Positions 8,767 through 18,460 are shown, counted from the stretch's first letter. The stretch is 64,000 nucleotides of DNA from CAZAFL01 sp964484465 (GCA_964484465.1 CAZAFL010000001.1:124001-188000), one strand, 5' to 3'. Translations and numbers: made by a program. The notes: generated from the letters alone by a model not told the origin.

Positions 8767-8797
8767 CAAGCATAAATTCTTCCACCGAACATTACAA
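8767..8797 (-). promoter_or_regulatory. Bacteroidota-type promoter upstream of the DsbD-alpha-like gene
   Basis: On the minus strand, TTG (8795-8797), exactly 20 bp, then TATGCTTG (8767-8774; 7 of 8 positions of TAnnTTTG). It would provide an internal promoter for the DsbD-alpha-like/lpxH/PBP part of the cluster. Confidence 0.55.
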
Positions 8798-8822
8798 CAG
8801 CCGAAAGCACGATAACGTTTCG

Positions 8823-10097
8823 TCATTGAGTTGCTGGTGCGGGCTTTGACCGTTCCGGTTCAGAAACACCCTGCAAGACCAGCATTCCCGTGATAAAAAA
8901 TGCTCCGATGCATAGTGCAGCGACACGCTCATTGAATACGTCTGCAATCAGCCCGTAGACAAACGGCCCGATCACAGCAGAGGCTTTACCGCAGAGTCCA
9001 TCGTAAAATCCGAAAAATTCTGCTTCACGTTCTTTCGGTGTGAGCAATGCCATCAGGCTTCTGCTTGCAGATTGCGACGAGCCGATAGCCATACCCGCGC
9101 ACATCGCGACAATATAAAAAGTTGCAACGGAGGTAACGAAATATGCTCCGATAGTGATACCGGTCCAGATGAGGAGCGTTACGGTAATTGTTCTTTTCGG
9201 CCCGATCTTATCTGTGATGAACCCGAATATCAGCGATCCAATCACGGCGCTCGTTTGTACAATTGCGAAAAACGTGATAATGTCGCTGTCCGACATGTGT
9301 AAAATATTCTCCGCGAAAATTGCGGCGAAAGCGATGACCGTCAGTATGCCGTCATTGTAGATGAAAAATGATATCAGAAATCTCGAGATCGATGGGTATT
9401 TTTTTTCGATGAAAAAAGCTCTGAATGTACTGTTCGCCTGGCGGATCCCCGCTTTCAAATACGATGTCTGCTGCATGGCAGAATGAGGCGGCTCCGGCAC
9501 AAATAAAAACAACGGTAAGGAAAACAGGAAGAAAAAAACAGCTGCCACAACAAACGAAAGCCGAATGTACATGAGATACTCCGGGTGTGAAGCGTCGGGC
9601 AGCATGAAATTGACAATGAGAAGAACGGCGAGCGCCCCGAGATATCCCATTGCAAAACCGTATCCGGAAACCCTGCCGTAGGAGTTCCTCGATGTGAGGC
9701 TTGGAAGGAACGCATCGTAAAAGACCAACCCTCCTTCGAAACCGATATTCGCAATAACGAAAAGAGCAATCGCAAGAACGACTGTTCCTTCGCGCGCAAA
9801 GAAGAGGAGTGCCGTACAGATGATGCACACTACCGTAAAAAGGAGGAGGTAGCGTTTTCTATTTCTCGAAAAATCTGCAGCGGCACCCAGCGGTGGAGAA
9901 AGTACGGCGGCGCAAATCATCGAGAGGCTGACGGCGAGGCCCCATAGCCAATGCTGCCCGCTGGCAACGTGGTTGACAAAGTATCGGGAGAAAATGACTG
10001 TAACGATGATAACTGAAAATGCGGTGTTTGCGAAATCGAAGAGTGTCCACGCAAAGATGGTACTGCGGTTTGAACGCACGTCACCCGTGGAACTCAT
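8823..10097 (-). CDS. MFS transporter, UMF1/Atg22-like family
   Basis: This 424-residue protein has about twelve hydrophobic helices. The N-terminal signature WTLFDFANTAFS is the hallmark of the UMF1/Atg22-like branch of the major facilitator superfamily. Bacterial members have no firmly assigned substrate, and yeast Atg22 exports amino acids from the vacuole. The start ATG overlaps the nusB stop by four bases (ATGA), indicating translational coupling. Its leucine-dehydrogenase and nusB neighbours make an amino-acid-related substrate conceivable, but that is only a guess. Confidence 0.85.
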   Translation of the reverse strand: MSSTGDVRSNRSTIFAWTLFDFANTAFSVIIVTVIFSRYFVNHVASGQHWLWGLAVSLSMICAAVLSPPLGAAADFSRNRKRYLLLFTVVCIICTALLFFAREGTVVLAIALFVIANIGFEGGLVFYDAFLPSLTSRNSYGRVSGYGFAMGYLGALAVLLIVNFMLPDASHPEYLMYIRLSFVVAAVFFFLFSLPLFLFVPEPPHSAMQQTSYLKAGIRQANSTFRAFFIEKKYPSISRFLISFFIYNDGILTVIAFAAIFAENILHMSDSDIITFFAIVQTSAVIGSLIFGFITDKIGPKRTITVTLLIWTGITIGAYFVTSVATFYIVAMCAGMAIGSSQSASRSLMALLTPKEREAEFFGFYDGLCGKASAVIGPFVYGLIADVFNERVAALCIGAFFITGMLVLQGVSEPERSKPAPATQ

Positions 10098-10603
10098 TTA
10101 CCTTTCGCTGAAGGGTGACGGGGCGGACTGGTTTTTTCCGGTTGTGCAGATTCGTTGATTAACCCGCGGCCGGTCTTGTGGAGAGCATTGGAGGTACGCA
10201 GGTCTTCGAGGATTGCATCGAGGACACCGTTTACGAATTTTCCACTTTTTTCCGTACTGAATGCTTTTGCCACTTCAATTGCTTCATTGATAGTGACCTT
10301 GGGTGGAATATCGGGGAAATATAATAGTTCACAAATCCCTATATTTAAAATGATTTTATCGATGAGCGCGATCCGGTTAAATTCCCAGTGTGCGACTTTT
10401 GATTTAATAATGCGGTCAGATTCTTCCTGGTGCTGAACAACCTCATAGATGAGCTTCTGCGCGAATTCGAAATCTTCTTTTTCAGATTTGAGTTCACCAA
10501 GGTTGCTTTCCATGATAAGGGCGATCGGTTCTTTCGACATCTCGTACGCATACAATACCTGTAGGACTTTTTCCCTCGTCAGGCGCCGTCTGAAGACGGT
10601 CAT
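10094..10603 (-). CDS. nusB: Transcription antitermination factor NusB
   Basis: This 169-residue protein has the NusB fold signature: an N-terminal RRRLTREKVLQVLYAYEM helix that contacts NusE, then IDKIILNIGICEL and VTINEAIEVAKAFS, and FVNGVLDAIL near the end. NusB with NusE (S10) binds boxA RNA and promotes antitermination of rRNA operons. It lies 31 bp after the dehydrogenase and overlaps the UMF1 transporter by four bases. The last 25 residues (after ILEDLRTS) are a polar extension beyond the usual family length. Confidence 0.93.
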   Translation of the reverse strand: MTVFRRRLTREKVLQVLYAYEMSKEPIALIMESNLGELKSEKEDFEFAQKLIYEVVQHQEESDRIIKSKVAHWEFNRIALIDKIILNIGICELLYFPDIPPKVTINEAIEVAKAFSTEKSGKFVNGVLDAILEDLRTSNALHKTGRGLINESAQPEKTSPPRHPSAKGK

Positions 10604-10634
10604 ACGACTGTCACTCCGGGGTCAGTTTTCCACA

Positions 10635-11753
10635 CTATTGTACTCCCTTTTTATGGTCGGTGTCGCCGAGTCGTCCGACGAACTCTGACGCCCCTGCATA
10701 GAGATTTCGGATACGACCTATACTTGTTATACGTTCTTCAGCTAATCGATTAGAAGCTTCAAAGGTGGGAATTTTTTCTTGTTCTGATATTTCAAAGATT
10801 TTGAGAAGGTTATCGTAAATGCCTTCCGCCTGTTTCATCGCACGTTCCTGGGAGTATCCCTCAAGCTCATTCGCAACGCTGATCAGTCCTCCCGCATTTA
10901 TTGCATAATCTGGGGCATACATAATACCTCGTTCCGCGAGCATATGTCCGTGTTTGTTCTCGTCGGCGAGCTGGTTGTTCGCCCCTCCTGCAATAACCTT
11001 TACATTTAGACGAGGAATGGTTTTGTCGTTAATGACGGCGCCGAGGGCGCAGGGGCAAAAGATATCTGCTTCGCTGTCGTAGATTTTATCCGGGGGTACA
11101 TACTTTGCTTTTGTCCGGCGAATGACTTCTTGCGCTTTTTCTTCGTAGATATCGGTGACAATGATTTTTGCGTTTTCTTTCGCAAGGTGATCGCACAACG
11201 CTGACGCAACATGTCCAGCCCCCTGCACCACAACTCTCTTTCCGTTCAGGGAATCGTTTCCGGTGAGTTTTTTCATGCATGCTTTCATGCCATGGTACAC
11301 GCCAAGCGCTGTGACCGGGGATGGGTCGCCGCCGCCACCGAGCGCACGGTCGATACCGGTAACATATTTCGTTTCCATCCTTACCCACTCCATATCATGA
11401 ACGCTCGTTCCGACATCTTCCGCGGTGATGTACCGTCCGGCGAGCCCTTCGACGAAGCGGCCGTAGGTCCGAAAGAGGGTTTCCGTTTTATCCTTGTTCG
11501 GGTCACCGATGATAACTGCTTTTCCTCCGCCGAGATTCAGGCCGGCGATCGCTGCCTTGTACGTCATTCCACGGGAGAGGCGCAATGCGTCGTTTAATGC
11601 ATCCTCATCTGTGTTGTATGTCCACATACGCGCTCCGCCCAATGCAGGTCCGAGTGTCGTATTGTGAATGGCAATAATTGCCGAGAGATTTGATTTCTTA
11701 TCCGAGCAGAAAATAACCTGCTCGTGCCGTTCAATCTTTTTGAAAATGTTCAT
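10635..11753 (-). CDS. Leucine dehydrogenase (Glu/Leu/Phe/Val dehydrogenase family)
   Basis: This 372-residue NAD-dependent amino-acid dehydrogenase carries out reversible oxidative deamination of leucine or another branched-chain amino acid to its 2-oxo acid. The substrate domain has GPALGGARMW (about 35-44) and MTYKAAIAGLNLGGGKAV, with Lys66 and the catalytic Lys78 placed as in characterised leucine dehydrogenases. The Rossmann half has VVQGAGHVAS and later VIAGGANNQLADE. The length fits Leu/Val/Phe dehydrogenases rather than the roughly 450-residue glutamate enzyme, which is present separately at 46561. A good promoter lies just upstream. Confidence 0.9.
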   Translation of the reverse strand: MNIFKKIERHEQVIFCSDKKSNLSAIIAIHNTTLGPALGGARMWTYNTDEDALNDALRLSRGMTYKAAIAGLNLGGGKAVIIGDPNKDKTETLFRTYGRFVEGLAGRYITAEDVGTSVHDMEWVRMETKYVTGIDRALGGGGDPSPVTALGVYHGMKACMKKLTGNDSLNGKRVVVQGAGHVASALCDHLAKENAKIIVTDIYEEKAQEVIRRTKAKYVPPDKIYDSEADIFCPCALGAVINDKTIPRLNVKVIAGGANNQLADENKHGHMLAERGIMYAPDYAINAGGLISVANELEGYSQERAMKQAEGIYDNLLKIFEISEQEKIPTFEASNRLAEERITSIGRIRNLYAGASEFVGRLGDTDHKKGVQ

Positions 11754-11803
11754 CGGGATAATTTTTCAAAGTGCGTAACAAAGGTTGATGGCGGAAAACT
11801 CCC

Positions 11804-11834
11804 CCAATGTAGGGATAATTTGAGACGAAAACAA
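11804..11834 (-). promoter_or_regulatory. Bacteroidota-type promoter for leucine dehydrogenase
   Basis: On the minus strand, TTG (11832-11834), exactly 20 bp, then TACATTGG (11804-11811; 7 of 8 positions of TAnnTTTG). It lies about 50 bp upstream of the ATG at 11753, so the leucine dehydrogenase/nusB/UMF1 transcript can start separately from the yebC operon. Confidence 0.55.
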
Positions 11835-11850
11835 GGAACATTCTTCCCGT

Positions 11851-12555
11851 TTATTTCATCGTATGCCACACCGACTGCACATCTTCATCTTCCTCGAGGC
11901 GTTCAATAAGTTCGTTGACTTCTTTTGTTTTTTCTTCCGGTAATTCAGTCGTTGTCGTCGGGATGCGTTGCAATTCAGCACTTGCTATGGCCATCCCTTT
12001 TTGTTCGAGTGCGCGTTGCATTCCAACAAAATCGTTAAAATTCGTATAAACATAAACAACATTCTCTTCGACGATAAACTCTTCAGCGCCGTGGTCGATC
12101 AGTTCTAATTCCAGCTCTTCCAGGTTGACGCCTCCGGCTGCGAACTGGATGACTCCTTTTCTCTCAAAGAGAAAACCGAGCGACCCGGTTGTGCCGAGGG
12201 TTCCGCCCCAACGGGTAAAGTAGCTTCGGATATTGCCGACAGTTCTGGTAGGGTTATCTGTGGCCGTATCCACGATGATAGCGATCCCGTGGGGACCGTA
12301 TCCTTCATACACTACTTCTTCAAGAGCTGCTTCTTTGGATGTGGCCCTTTTGATGGCCGTTTCGATTTTATCTTTCGGCATGTTTTCTGATTTGGCGCTT
12401 TCAATTGCTACTTTCAGTCGAAGGTTCGATGCGGGGTCAGGTCCACCTTTTTTTGCGGCAAGGGTAATTTCTTTACTGAGTTTAGTAAAGGCTACAGCCA
12501 TTTTCCCCCAGCGTTTTTCTTTTCGCGCCCGCCTGAATTCAAATGCTCTGCCCAT
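11851..12555 (-). CDS. yebC: YebC/PmpR family protein (TACO1-like)
   Basis: This 234-residue member of the YebC/TACO1 family has the characteristic N-terminal stretch KRWGKMAVAFTKLSKEITLAA, then GGPDPASNLRLKVAIESAK, MPKDKIETAIKRA and GYGPHGIAI. The family acts as a DNA-binding regulator in some bacteria and as a translation factor relieving proline-rich stalls in others. The sequence cannot decide between these roles. It lies 31 bp after obg on the same strand, so the two are probably co-transcribed. Confidence 0.93.
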   Translation of the reverse strand: MGRAFEFRRARKEKRWGKMAVAFTKLSKEITLAAKKGGPDPASNLRLKVAIESAKSENMPKDKIETAIKRATSKEAALEEVVYEGYGPHGIAIIVDTATDNPTRTVGNIRSYFTRWGGTLGTTGSLGFLFERKGVIQFAAGGVNLEELELELIDHGAEEFIVEENVVYVYTNFNDFVGMQRALEQKGMAIASAELQRIPTTTTELPEEKTKEVNELIERLEEDEDVQSVWHTMK

Positions 12556-12586
12556 ATCCTGATGATCCGTTAATTGTTATCGTCGA

Positions 12587-13573
12587 TTAATCGCTCGAAA
12601 GTTTTTTCCACATCATATCCAGCAGTTCTTTTACTCCTTCACCTGTAACGGCGGAAATCTGGACAACGGGTATTTTTTTGGAGAATGCTTCTTTCTTAAT
12701 CCTTTTCCTCAATGTATCGTCCGCCACATCCATTTTGGTTATCGCGATTATTTGAGGCTTCTTCAGCATCTCCTTGTTAAATGAAGCTAACTCATGGATG
12801 AGTGTTTTGTACTGATCCTTCAGATGCTTGGTCGTGCAATCGATGAGGAATACGAGCAGGCGTGTCCGTTCGATATGCCGAAGGAATTGTATACCGAGGC
12901 CTTTTCCCTGATGTGCGCCCTCAATAAGCCCCGGCATGTCCGCGACGACGAAACTTTTATATTCACCATACCTGACGATTCCAAGATTGGGAATGAGAGT
13001 GGTGAAAGGGTAATCTGCAATTTTCGGTTTCGCGGCAGATATTCTTGAAATGAGCGTTGATTTCCCGGCGTTGGGGAAGCCGACAAGGCCCGCGTCGGCG
13101 AGGAGTTTGAGCTCAAGCTGTACAGTCTTTTCTTCACCGGCTGTTCCGTCGGTTTTTATTCGCGGAGCCTGATTGCTGGGCGTTGCAAATTCCTGGTTGC
13201 CTTTACCGCCCTTGCCTCCGCGTGCGATGATGATTTCATCACGGTGATGAATGAGGTCTGCGTACATCGTGTCTGTTGCGTTATCTTTGACGAGTGTTCC
13301 CGCCGGTACACGAATAATAGTATCCTCACCGGATTTTCCCGTTTTATTTGCACCCATTCCATTCTCTCCGTTTTGCGCCCTGTAGGTTTTTTTGTACCGG
13401 AAATCCATTAACGTGGTAAGCTGTTTGTCCGCGCGGATGATGATACTGCCCCCGTTTCCTCCATTTCCTCCATCGGGCCCGCCTTTTGGAATATATTTTT
13501 CCCTCCGGAAACTGATGATACCATTCCCGCCGCTACCGGCAATGACAACGATTTCTGCCTGATCGATAAACAT
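12587..13573 (-). CDS. obg: Obg family ribosome-assembly GTPase
   Basis: This protein of 328 residues has the glycine-rich Obg fold at the N-terminus (GGPDGGNGGNGGS, RVPAGTLV, GGKGGKGNQEFATP). The G domain follows from about residue 160, with G1 GFPNAGKSTL, G2 DYPFTT, G3 DMPGLIEGAHQGKGLG, G4 TKMD and G5 SAVTGEG. The GTPase acts in large-subunit maturation and stress signalling. The protein ends soon after the G domain and lacks the C-terminal extension of some Obg proteins. It lies between an unknown protein and yebC. Confidence 0.95.
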   Translation of the reverse strand: MFIDQAEIVVIAGSGGNGIISFRREKYIPKGGPDGGNGGNGGSIIIRADKQLTTLMDFRYKKTYRAQNGENGMGANKTGKSGEDTIIRVPAGTLVKDNATDTMYADLIHHRDEIIIARGGKGGKGNQEFATPSNQAPRIKTDGTAGEEKTVQLELKLLADAGLVGFPNAGKSTLISRISAAKPKIADYPFTTLIPNLGIVRYGEYKSFVVADMPGLIEGAHQGKGLGIQFLRHIERTRLLVFLIDCTTKHLKDQYKTLIHELASFNKEMLKKPQIIAITKMDVADDTLRKRIKKEAFSKKIPVVQISAVTGEGVKELLDMMWKKLSSD

Positions 13574-13644
13574 AACGGTTCTGTTCTAATTGGGAATACG
13601 GATAAGGGTTTGTTTGAGACCAGAGTGTGGCGTTCATCGAAAAG

Positions 13645-14730
13645 TTATGTCTGCGGATGGAACTGTTGAAAGAGAACCTCGATGAAGCGTTTTGCTTCCG
13701 AACTGTAGGGGTCGACATTGTTTCTAATAAAAATCTCATCGATAAACACAGAAGCCTGCTTCCAGGTCGGAAGCGTGTGAAGAGCCTGTAGTGCGTCAGC
13801 GAAAGCCTGGTCGTCCTCCAGGAAAATTTTCTTCGTAAATTTTCGCCGGTTGTCTTCATCGATAGTGATTGTACGTATGGCCTCCAGCAGTGCGGGTGGC
13901 GACGATACTTGAGAAGAATCGGTCAGGACGGGTGTCGGTTCTTCCGGTTGTTCAATTTCAAACGCTCCGGAGGTTCGCCGGATATCATCAAGAAGTTCGC
14001 CGGTTTCACGGCGGTTCAGTTCGTTTTTCCCCTGAACAAGTTCACCTTCGAGTCTGTTCAGAACGGAGATCATCCCTTTGTCTTCGAAAAATTTCATGAG
14101 TCCCTTAACAGGCAGGCATTTGACGCCAGTGTTTTTCGGGAAGTCAAGGAATTCAAAAATTGGTGACATTATTCTTGACACTTCATCGCCGGTTTTGCGG
14201 CGGATGTATTCGCCATCGATTTTCCAGAGAAATTTAGTAAACTCTTCACGACGGAATGACGTCGCATGTTTTTCCTGAATATACCGAACGATGATGTCTT
14301 TCAGGTATTCATAGGGTCCAAAGTACCGCAGCATCCGCATGAGCGCCTTGGCGGCAATTGTTTCTTCTTTCTCGAACAGGACATTCGCGAGCGTCCATTG
14401 CGGGCGGATCAGGTAATTAATGATGAGGTGGACCGTGTCGTCGAGCCTCTGGAGAAAATCCGCACGTTCGAACGAATAGTGCAGCACGAGGACAGAATTC
14501 ATCTGCCGCTGCAGGCTTTGGACTTCGGGGTGTGAAAACGCAAACCGGCTCACTTTCTGATAATGATGCCATTCATCCAGGAGCATCAGTTCCACGTCAG
14601 CACGGATGAACGTTTTGAGGGGATACGGAATATCCGCCGCGAGGATGTCTTTTACGGCGATCATCTGTTGATTGCTGATGGTTCGCAGAAGAACAGTCTT
14701 GACAATTAGTTCTGTTTCCTGATCGAACAT
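13645..14730 (-). CDS. Conserved-looking cytoplasmic protein of unknown function
   Basis: This 361-residue soluble protein has no signal peptide or membrane helix and is mostly helical by composition. Notable segments are LDEWHHYQKVSRFAF (about 52-66), KEETIAAKALMRMLRYFGPYEY (about 121-142) and a low-complexity linker rich in E, P, T and S (about 255-280). A second helical part contains FTKKIFLEDDQAFADAL. I recognise no motif or enzyme signature. Its start codon lies 2 bp after the stop of the large TPR protein, so the two are translated from one transcript. Obg follows 71 bp later. Confidence 0.8.
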   Translation of the reverse strand: MFDQETELIVKTVLLRTISNQQMIAVKDILAADIPYPLKTFIRADVELMLLDEWHHYQKVSRFAFSHPEVQSLQRQMNSVLVLHYSFERADFLQRLDDTVHLIINYLIRPQWTLANVLFEKEETIAAKALMRMLRYFGPYEYLKDIIVRYIQEKHATSFRREEFTKFLWKIDGEYIRRKTGDEVSRIMSPIFEFLDFPKNTGVKCLPVKGLMKFFEDKGMISVLNRLEGELVQGKNELNRRETGELLDDIRRTSGAFEIEQPEEPTPVLTDSSQVSSPPALLEAIRTITIDEDNRRKFTKKIFLEDDQAFADALQALHTLPTWKQASVFIDEIFIRNNVDPYSSEAKRFIEVLFQQFHPQT

Positions 14731-14732
14731 CG

Positions 14733-17700
14733 TCAGTTCGTTTTTTTGATGAGAGATTTCACGCGGTCAATTTCCTTTTTCGCCCCCGCTTTGAACGTTG
14801 CGTCGATGCCCGGCCGCTCTATAATCTGCTGGTACATGTCTATTGCCTCACTAAACCGTGACATTTTCTCGTACGACTGACCTGCCATATAAAATGAGGT
14901 CGCAGTCCAGTTTACTTTTCCTTGCTTCGATACAAGATATGGTACTTTAAGAAATTCCAAAATTGCCTGCTCATATTCTCCCTTGTAGTAATACGCCTCG
15001 CCGATGTCATAACGTATTTCCGCTTCGAGCAGACTCCCCGCTTCGTCGAGGAGGTTTTGAAAATGGAGAACTGCCTGGTCGTAATAACCGATCTTTGTAT
15101 AAAGCGTACCGATTTTTATTTTCTTGTCGATGACGCTTTCATCGTTCGGATACCTCTCGATAAAGTCTTTCGCTGTCTTGAGGGAGGCATCATACAGCTT
15201 TGTCGATTCATACGCCTCGATAAGATTGTTCATCGCATACGGGAGAATATCGCCGGCGGTATTGGGTGTGTCGGTGATGCGCTGGTAATAACGAATAGCC
15301 TCTTCAAACCGTTCGGCGTTAAAGTGCATATTTCCGAGTGACAGCAATACCCTCGGGATAACGTCCGATGATGGATATTTCTTGAGGACCGATTCATACT
15401 TCTTGGCGGCCTCATCGAGCTTGCTGTTCACTTCCGAAATCTTGCCGAGGTAATATTGTCCCCACGGTCCAAAGCGCGTATCGCTGAAGTCATCCGCAAG
15501 TTTTTCAAAAATCTTCCTGGCGTTGACATAATCCTGTCTTCTGTAGTAATGGGCGCCCCGCTCGTACTCAAATTCCGGACGGTACAATTTATCCTTGCCG
15601 TACGTCTTCTCAAAGTCAGCAATAAGCCCTTGTGCCGTCTTGATACTGTCCAGTCTGAGGTACGACACAATAACTCTTGACCAGTACTTTTCACGCGTGG
15701 CAAGGCTGTCGGACGATTGCGCGAGACGCATGTATTGTCCTAGAGCCGGATAATATTCTTCAGTCTGGAACAGGAGGTCAGCAACGTCGCGCGATACCGT
15801 ATCCTCACCGCCCGATTTTGCCGCCTGCCTGAAATACGCAGACTCATCTGAAGTTCTGTTTTGTGCTCGTGCAAGAATGCCAAGCGCGTAAAAAGCATTG
15901 CCTATGTTTTTTCCAGTACGAGCGCTAAACAGGAACTTACTGTAGTATCGGCTGGCCAGCTGCTTGTCTCCTTTTTTATCATACGCCGTTGCAAGTTTGA
16001 AAATGAGTTGGGCGTCAATCAGAGTATTAAATGGGAGGCTGGTAGGAAACGACCTTGCCTCCTGATGAAGCAGCACCTCATGCACTAAGCCAATGGCGTG
16101 GTCGAATTCTGCGTTTGCAAGGTAAATGTCGGCCAACGTGACTTCTGTCTGCTGCGCTACGCCGCAGTAGAATAATTCAGTCGAGATACGTTTCATCAAA
16201 GACTCTGCTTCCTGATACTGTCCATGTTGCAGATATCGCTGAGCCAGATTAAACATTGCCCATAGGGCTGACTCGTCAGGAGGTTTAACTTGTGCCGCAG
16301 TTTTCCAGTATAACTCCGTCGAATCGGGCTTGTTGAGCTGCAGATATGAGCTGCCCGCTCGATAAAGAGCGCTTGATTTTAATTGCGAATTTGGGAATTC
16401 GGATAGAATATGCTCATAGTAAGCTTTTGCTTCAGCGTGTTTTCCCAGGTGTTCAGAATTGAAGCCGACCGCGTAATATACTTCATCACGGTATGGTGCA
16501 GATGGATGGTTTTTCAGGAATGTTTCTCCGAGAAGAATGATTTCCGCGGGAGTTTTCCTGGCTGACTTCAACGTGAAACTATAAAACGCCGCCTCATCAT
16601 TCCATCGAGCTGCCGGAAATTGCTTCAGGAACGCATCATAATACAGAATGGCCTGGTCAGCTGCTGAAGAGTCGATCTCAGATTGGAGGTGGTACGACCT
16701 TGCACGGTAGTAGTATGCATCAATGAACTGTTGTTCGTCAAGCCCGTTGTCGATAGCGGCGCCGAATTGTTTTGCGGCGGCAGGATAATCCTTCAGGTCG
16801 TCAAAATAAATTTTTCCGAGTCGTAACGATAATTCTCCTTTCGATTTCTGGGTGAGCACCTCACCAACCAGCAGCGCGAGCTTTTCCATCCCGCTGTCCC
16901 TGTTCTTGATACGATGATGTTGGAGAAATGTGATGTGCTTTCGCAGGTACTCACTATTGTCGTTTGCCGGATACCTTTCTAGTTCCTCCTGATATGCCTT
17001 TAATGCTCCCTCGTAATCCCCTAAACTTTCCTGGCACCGGCCGATGCCTTGGAATATAGAGACTATGAGCCATGACGTTGGAAATTTTTGCACCACCTGG
17101 TCATACAACATCATTGCTTTTCTGTAATCCTTGAATTGACGTTCATAGATATCTCCGAGCTGCAGTATGGCCTTGGGACAATAGGGATGGTCAGGGTATG
17201 AGTCGAGGAACAATGAATAATATTTCACGCATTCACTATAATTCCTGGATGCATCGCAGATTTCCGCCGCAAGGATCAATGCCCGGGGGTGCAGTGGGGA
17301 AGAAGGGTTCGAGAGAATGTTCTTAAGGTGATGAAGTGCTGCATCATAGCTTACGTTGAGGAACGCGCAACCAGCGGCTTCGAAGAGAGCGGAATCAACG
17401 AGATTATTTTTGGGGAACGTGGAAACGACGAGGTCAAAATATTTTTCCGCGTCCGGATAGCGGCGGAGTTCCGCATATGCGGAACCGGTTTCAAACATCG
17501 CTTTGGCACGGAGCGAATCATCCGCACCATCCTCGTTGACGATTTTTTTAAAGTACTCGATAGCTACGTCAGAATTTCTTAAGCTCAACGCCAGTTTACC
17601 GAGCTCAAAGTTAGCAGAGAGAGCTGCGGGAGCTTCCTTGTAAGTTCCGGTAATATTCTTGAAGATCGTTTCTGCATCGTCGAACAGGCATAACGATTCT

Positions 17701-18389
17701 TTCAGCTTGCCAATGGCGAAGAGTGCGCTCGCTTTTACGGAACCCGCAACATCGCTTTCAACGACATGGCGCGCTTCGCGCTCCGCCAAATCTGTCTGAC
17801 CCTCATCCGCATACATCTCGCTGATAGCGAGGCGGGCGGGCAGAACACTTTTGCTCGAGGGGTAGTCCTGGATGATTGCGCGCAACACCTGCTTCGCATG
17901 TTCCCGTTCACCGATTTGTCGGTAAAGTTGCGCAGCATTCAAAAGTCCTTCCGCAGCAAGAGGACTCTTTGCGTGAAACACTTTCACGCGCTCGTAAGCC
18001 GAAGCCGCTTCCCGTTCATTGTGCAATGCCAGAAACGCGTTGCCGACGTTCATCCAGGCGTCCGGCGCTTTCGGGTGGTCGACGTATGCCAGCGCAAAGT
18101 TCTGAAACGTCGTACGCGCTTCATCATATTGTTTGAGCTTCATCTGTGTGAGGCCGAGATAGAAACGCGCTTCAATTCCTTGTGAAGTGTTCGGATAAGC
18201 GGCAATGAAATTCCTGAATTGCTGTCCCGCCAGGTCGAACATCCTGTCATTGTACAGGTTGACTGCGAGCTTAAATTCAGCGTTTTCTTTGGCATCCTGG
18301 GAATGTGCGGTCTGAAGCCTTCCTGCAATCAAAACGTATGCAGCGAGGACGATCACCCCGGGGAATTGTCGGAAATGAATTCTTCTCAA
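14733..18389 (-). CDS. Large secreted tetratricopeptide-repeat protein
   Basis: About 1218 residues from a TTG at 18387-18389, which gives a good signal peptide (MRRIHFRQFPGVIVLAAYVL, cleaved after AHSQ). The rest is almost entirely TPR units in the style of outer-membrane assembly and periplasmic scaffold proteins, for example AYPNTSQGIEARFYLGLTQM, YPDHPYCPKAILQLGDIY and FPTSWLIVSIFQGIGRCQ. A promoter at 18430-18460 lies just upstream of this start and inside longer ATG-initiated frames (18479, 18593). This favours the TTG, and the longest frame would also overlap the divergent gene. Role: a periplasmic protein-interaction scaffold; the partner is unknown. Confidence 0.78.
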   Translation of the reverse strand: MRRIHFRQFPGVIVLAAYVLIAGRLQTAHSQDAKENAEFKLAVNLYNDRMFDLAGQQFRNFIAAYPNTSQGIEARFYLGLTQMKLKQYDEARTTFQNFALAYVDHPKAPDAWMNVGNAFLALHNEREAASAYERVKVFHAKSPLAAEGLLNAAQLYRQIGEREHAKQVLRAIIQDYPSSKSVLPARLAISEMYADEGQTDLAEREARHVVESDVAGSVKASALFAIGKLKESLCLFDDAETIFKNITGTYKEAPAALSANFELGKLALSLRNSDVAIEYFKKIVNEDGADDSLRAKAMFETGSAYAELRRYPDAEKYFDLVVSTFPKNNLVDSALFEAAGCAFLNVSYDAALHHLKNILSNPSSPLHPRALILAAEICDASRNYSECVKYYSLFLDSYPDHPYCPKAILQLGDIYERQFKDYRKAMMLYDQVVQKFPTSWLIVSIFQGIGRCQESLGDYEGALKAYQEELERYPANDNSEYLRKHITFLQHHRIKNRDSGMEKLALLVGEVLTQKSKGELSLRLGKIYFDDLKDYPAAAKQFGAAIDNGLDEQQFIDAYYYRARSYHLQSEIDSSAADQAILYYDAFLKQFPAARWNDEAAFYSFTLKSARKTPAEIILLGETFLKNHPSAPYRDEVYYAVGFNSEHLGKHAEAKAYYEHILSEFPNSQLKSSALYRAGSSYLQLNKPDSTELYWKTAAQVKPPDESALWAMFNLAQRYLQHGQYQEAESLMKRISTELFYCGVAQQTEVTLADIYLANAEFDHAIGLVHEVLLHQEARSFPTSLPFNTLIDAQLIFKLATAYDKKGDKQLASRYYSKFLFSARTGKNIGNAFYALGILARAQNRTSDESAYFRQAAKSGGEDTVSRDVADLLFQTEEYYPALGQYMRLAQSSDSLATREKYWSRVIVSYLRLDSIKTAQGLIADFEKTYGKDKLYRPEFEYERGAHYYRRQDYVNARKIFEKLADDFSDTRFGPWGQYYLGKISEVNSKLDEAAKKYESVLKKYPSSDVIPRVLLSLGNMHFNAERFEEAIRYYQRITDTPNTAGDILPYAMNNLIEAYESTKLYDASLKTAKDFIERYPNDESVIDKKIKIGTLYTKIGYYDQAVLHFQNLLDEAGSLLEAEIRYDIGEAYYYKGEYEQAILEFLKVPYLVSKQGKVNWTATSFYMAGQSYEKMSRFSEAIDMYQQIIERPGIDATFKAGAKKEIDRVKSLIKKTN

Positions 18390-18429
18390 CTTTTTGCAAT
18401 ATCTTACATGGATGGGCAAATTTTGTGAT

Positions 18430-18460
18430 AAAAGATAGGGTTTATTTCTCAGTTGTGCAA
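18430..18460 (-). promoter_or_regulatory. Bacteroidota-type promoter for the TPR protein operon
   Basis: On the minus strand, TTG (18458-18460), exactly 20 bp, then TATCTTTT (18430-18437; 7 of 8 positions of TAnnTTTG). It lies about 40 bp upstream of the proposed TTG start of the TPR gene, in the divergent gap with the sortilin-like gene. Confidence 0.55.
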
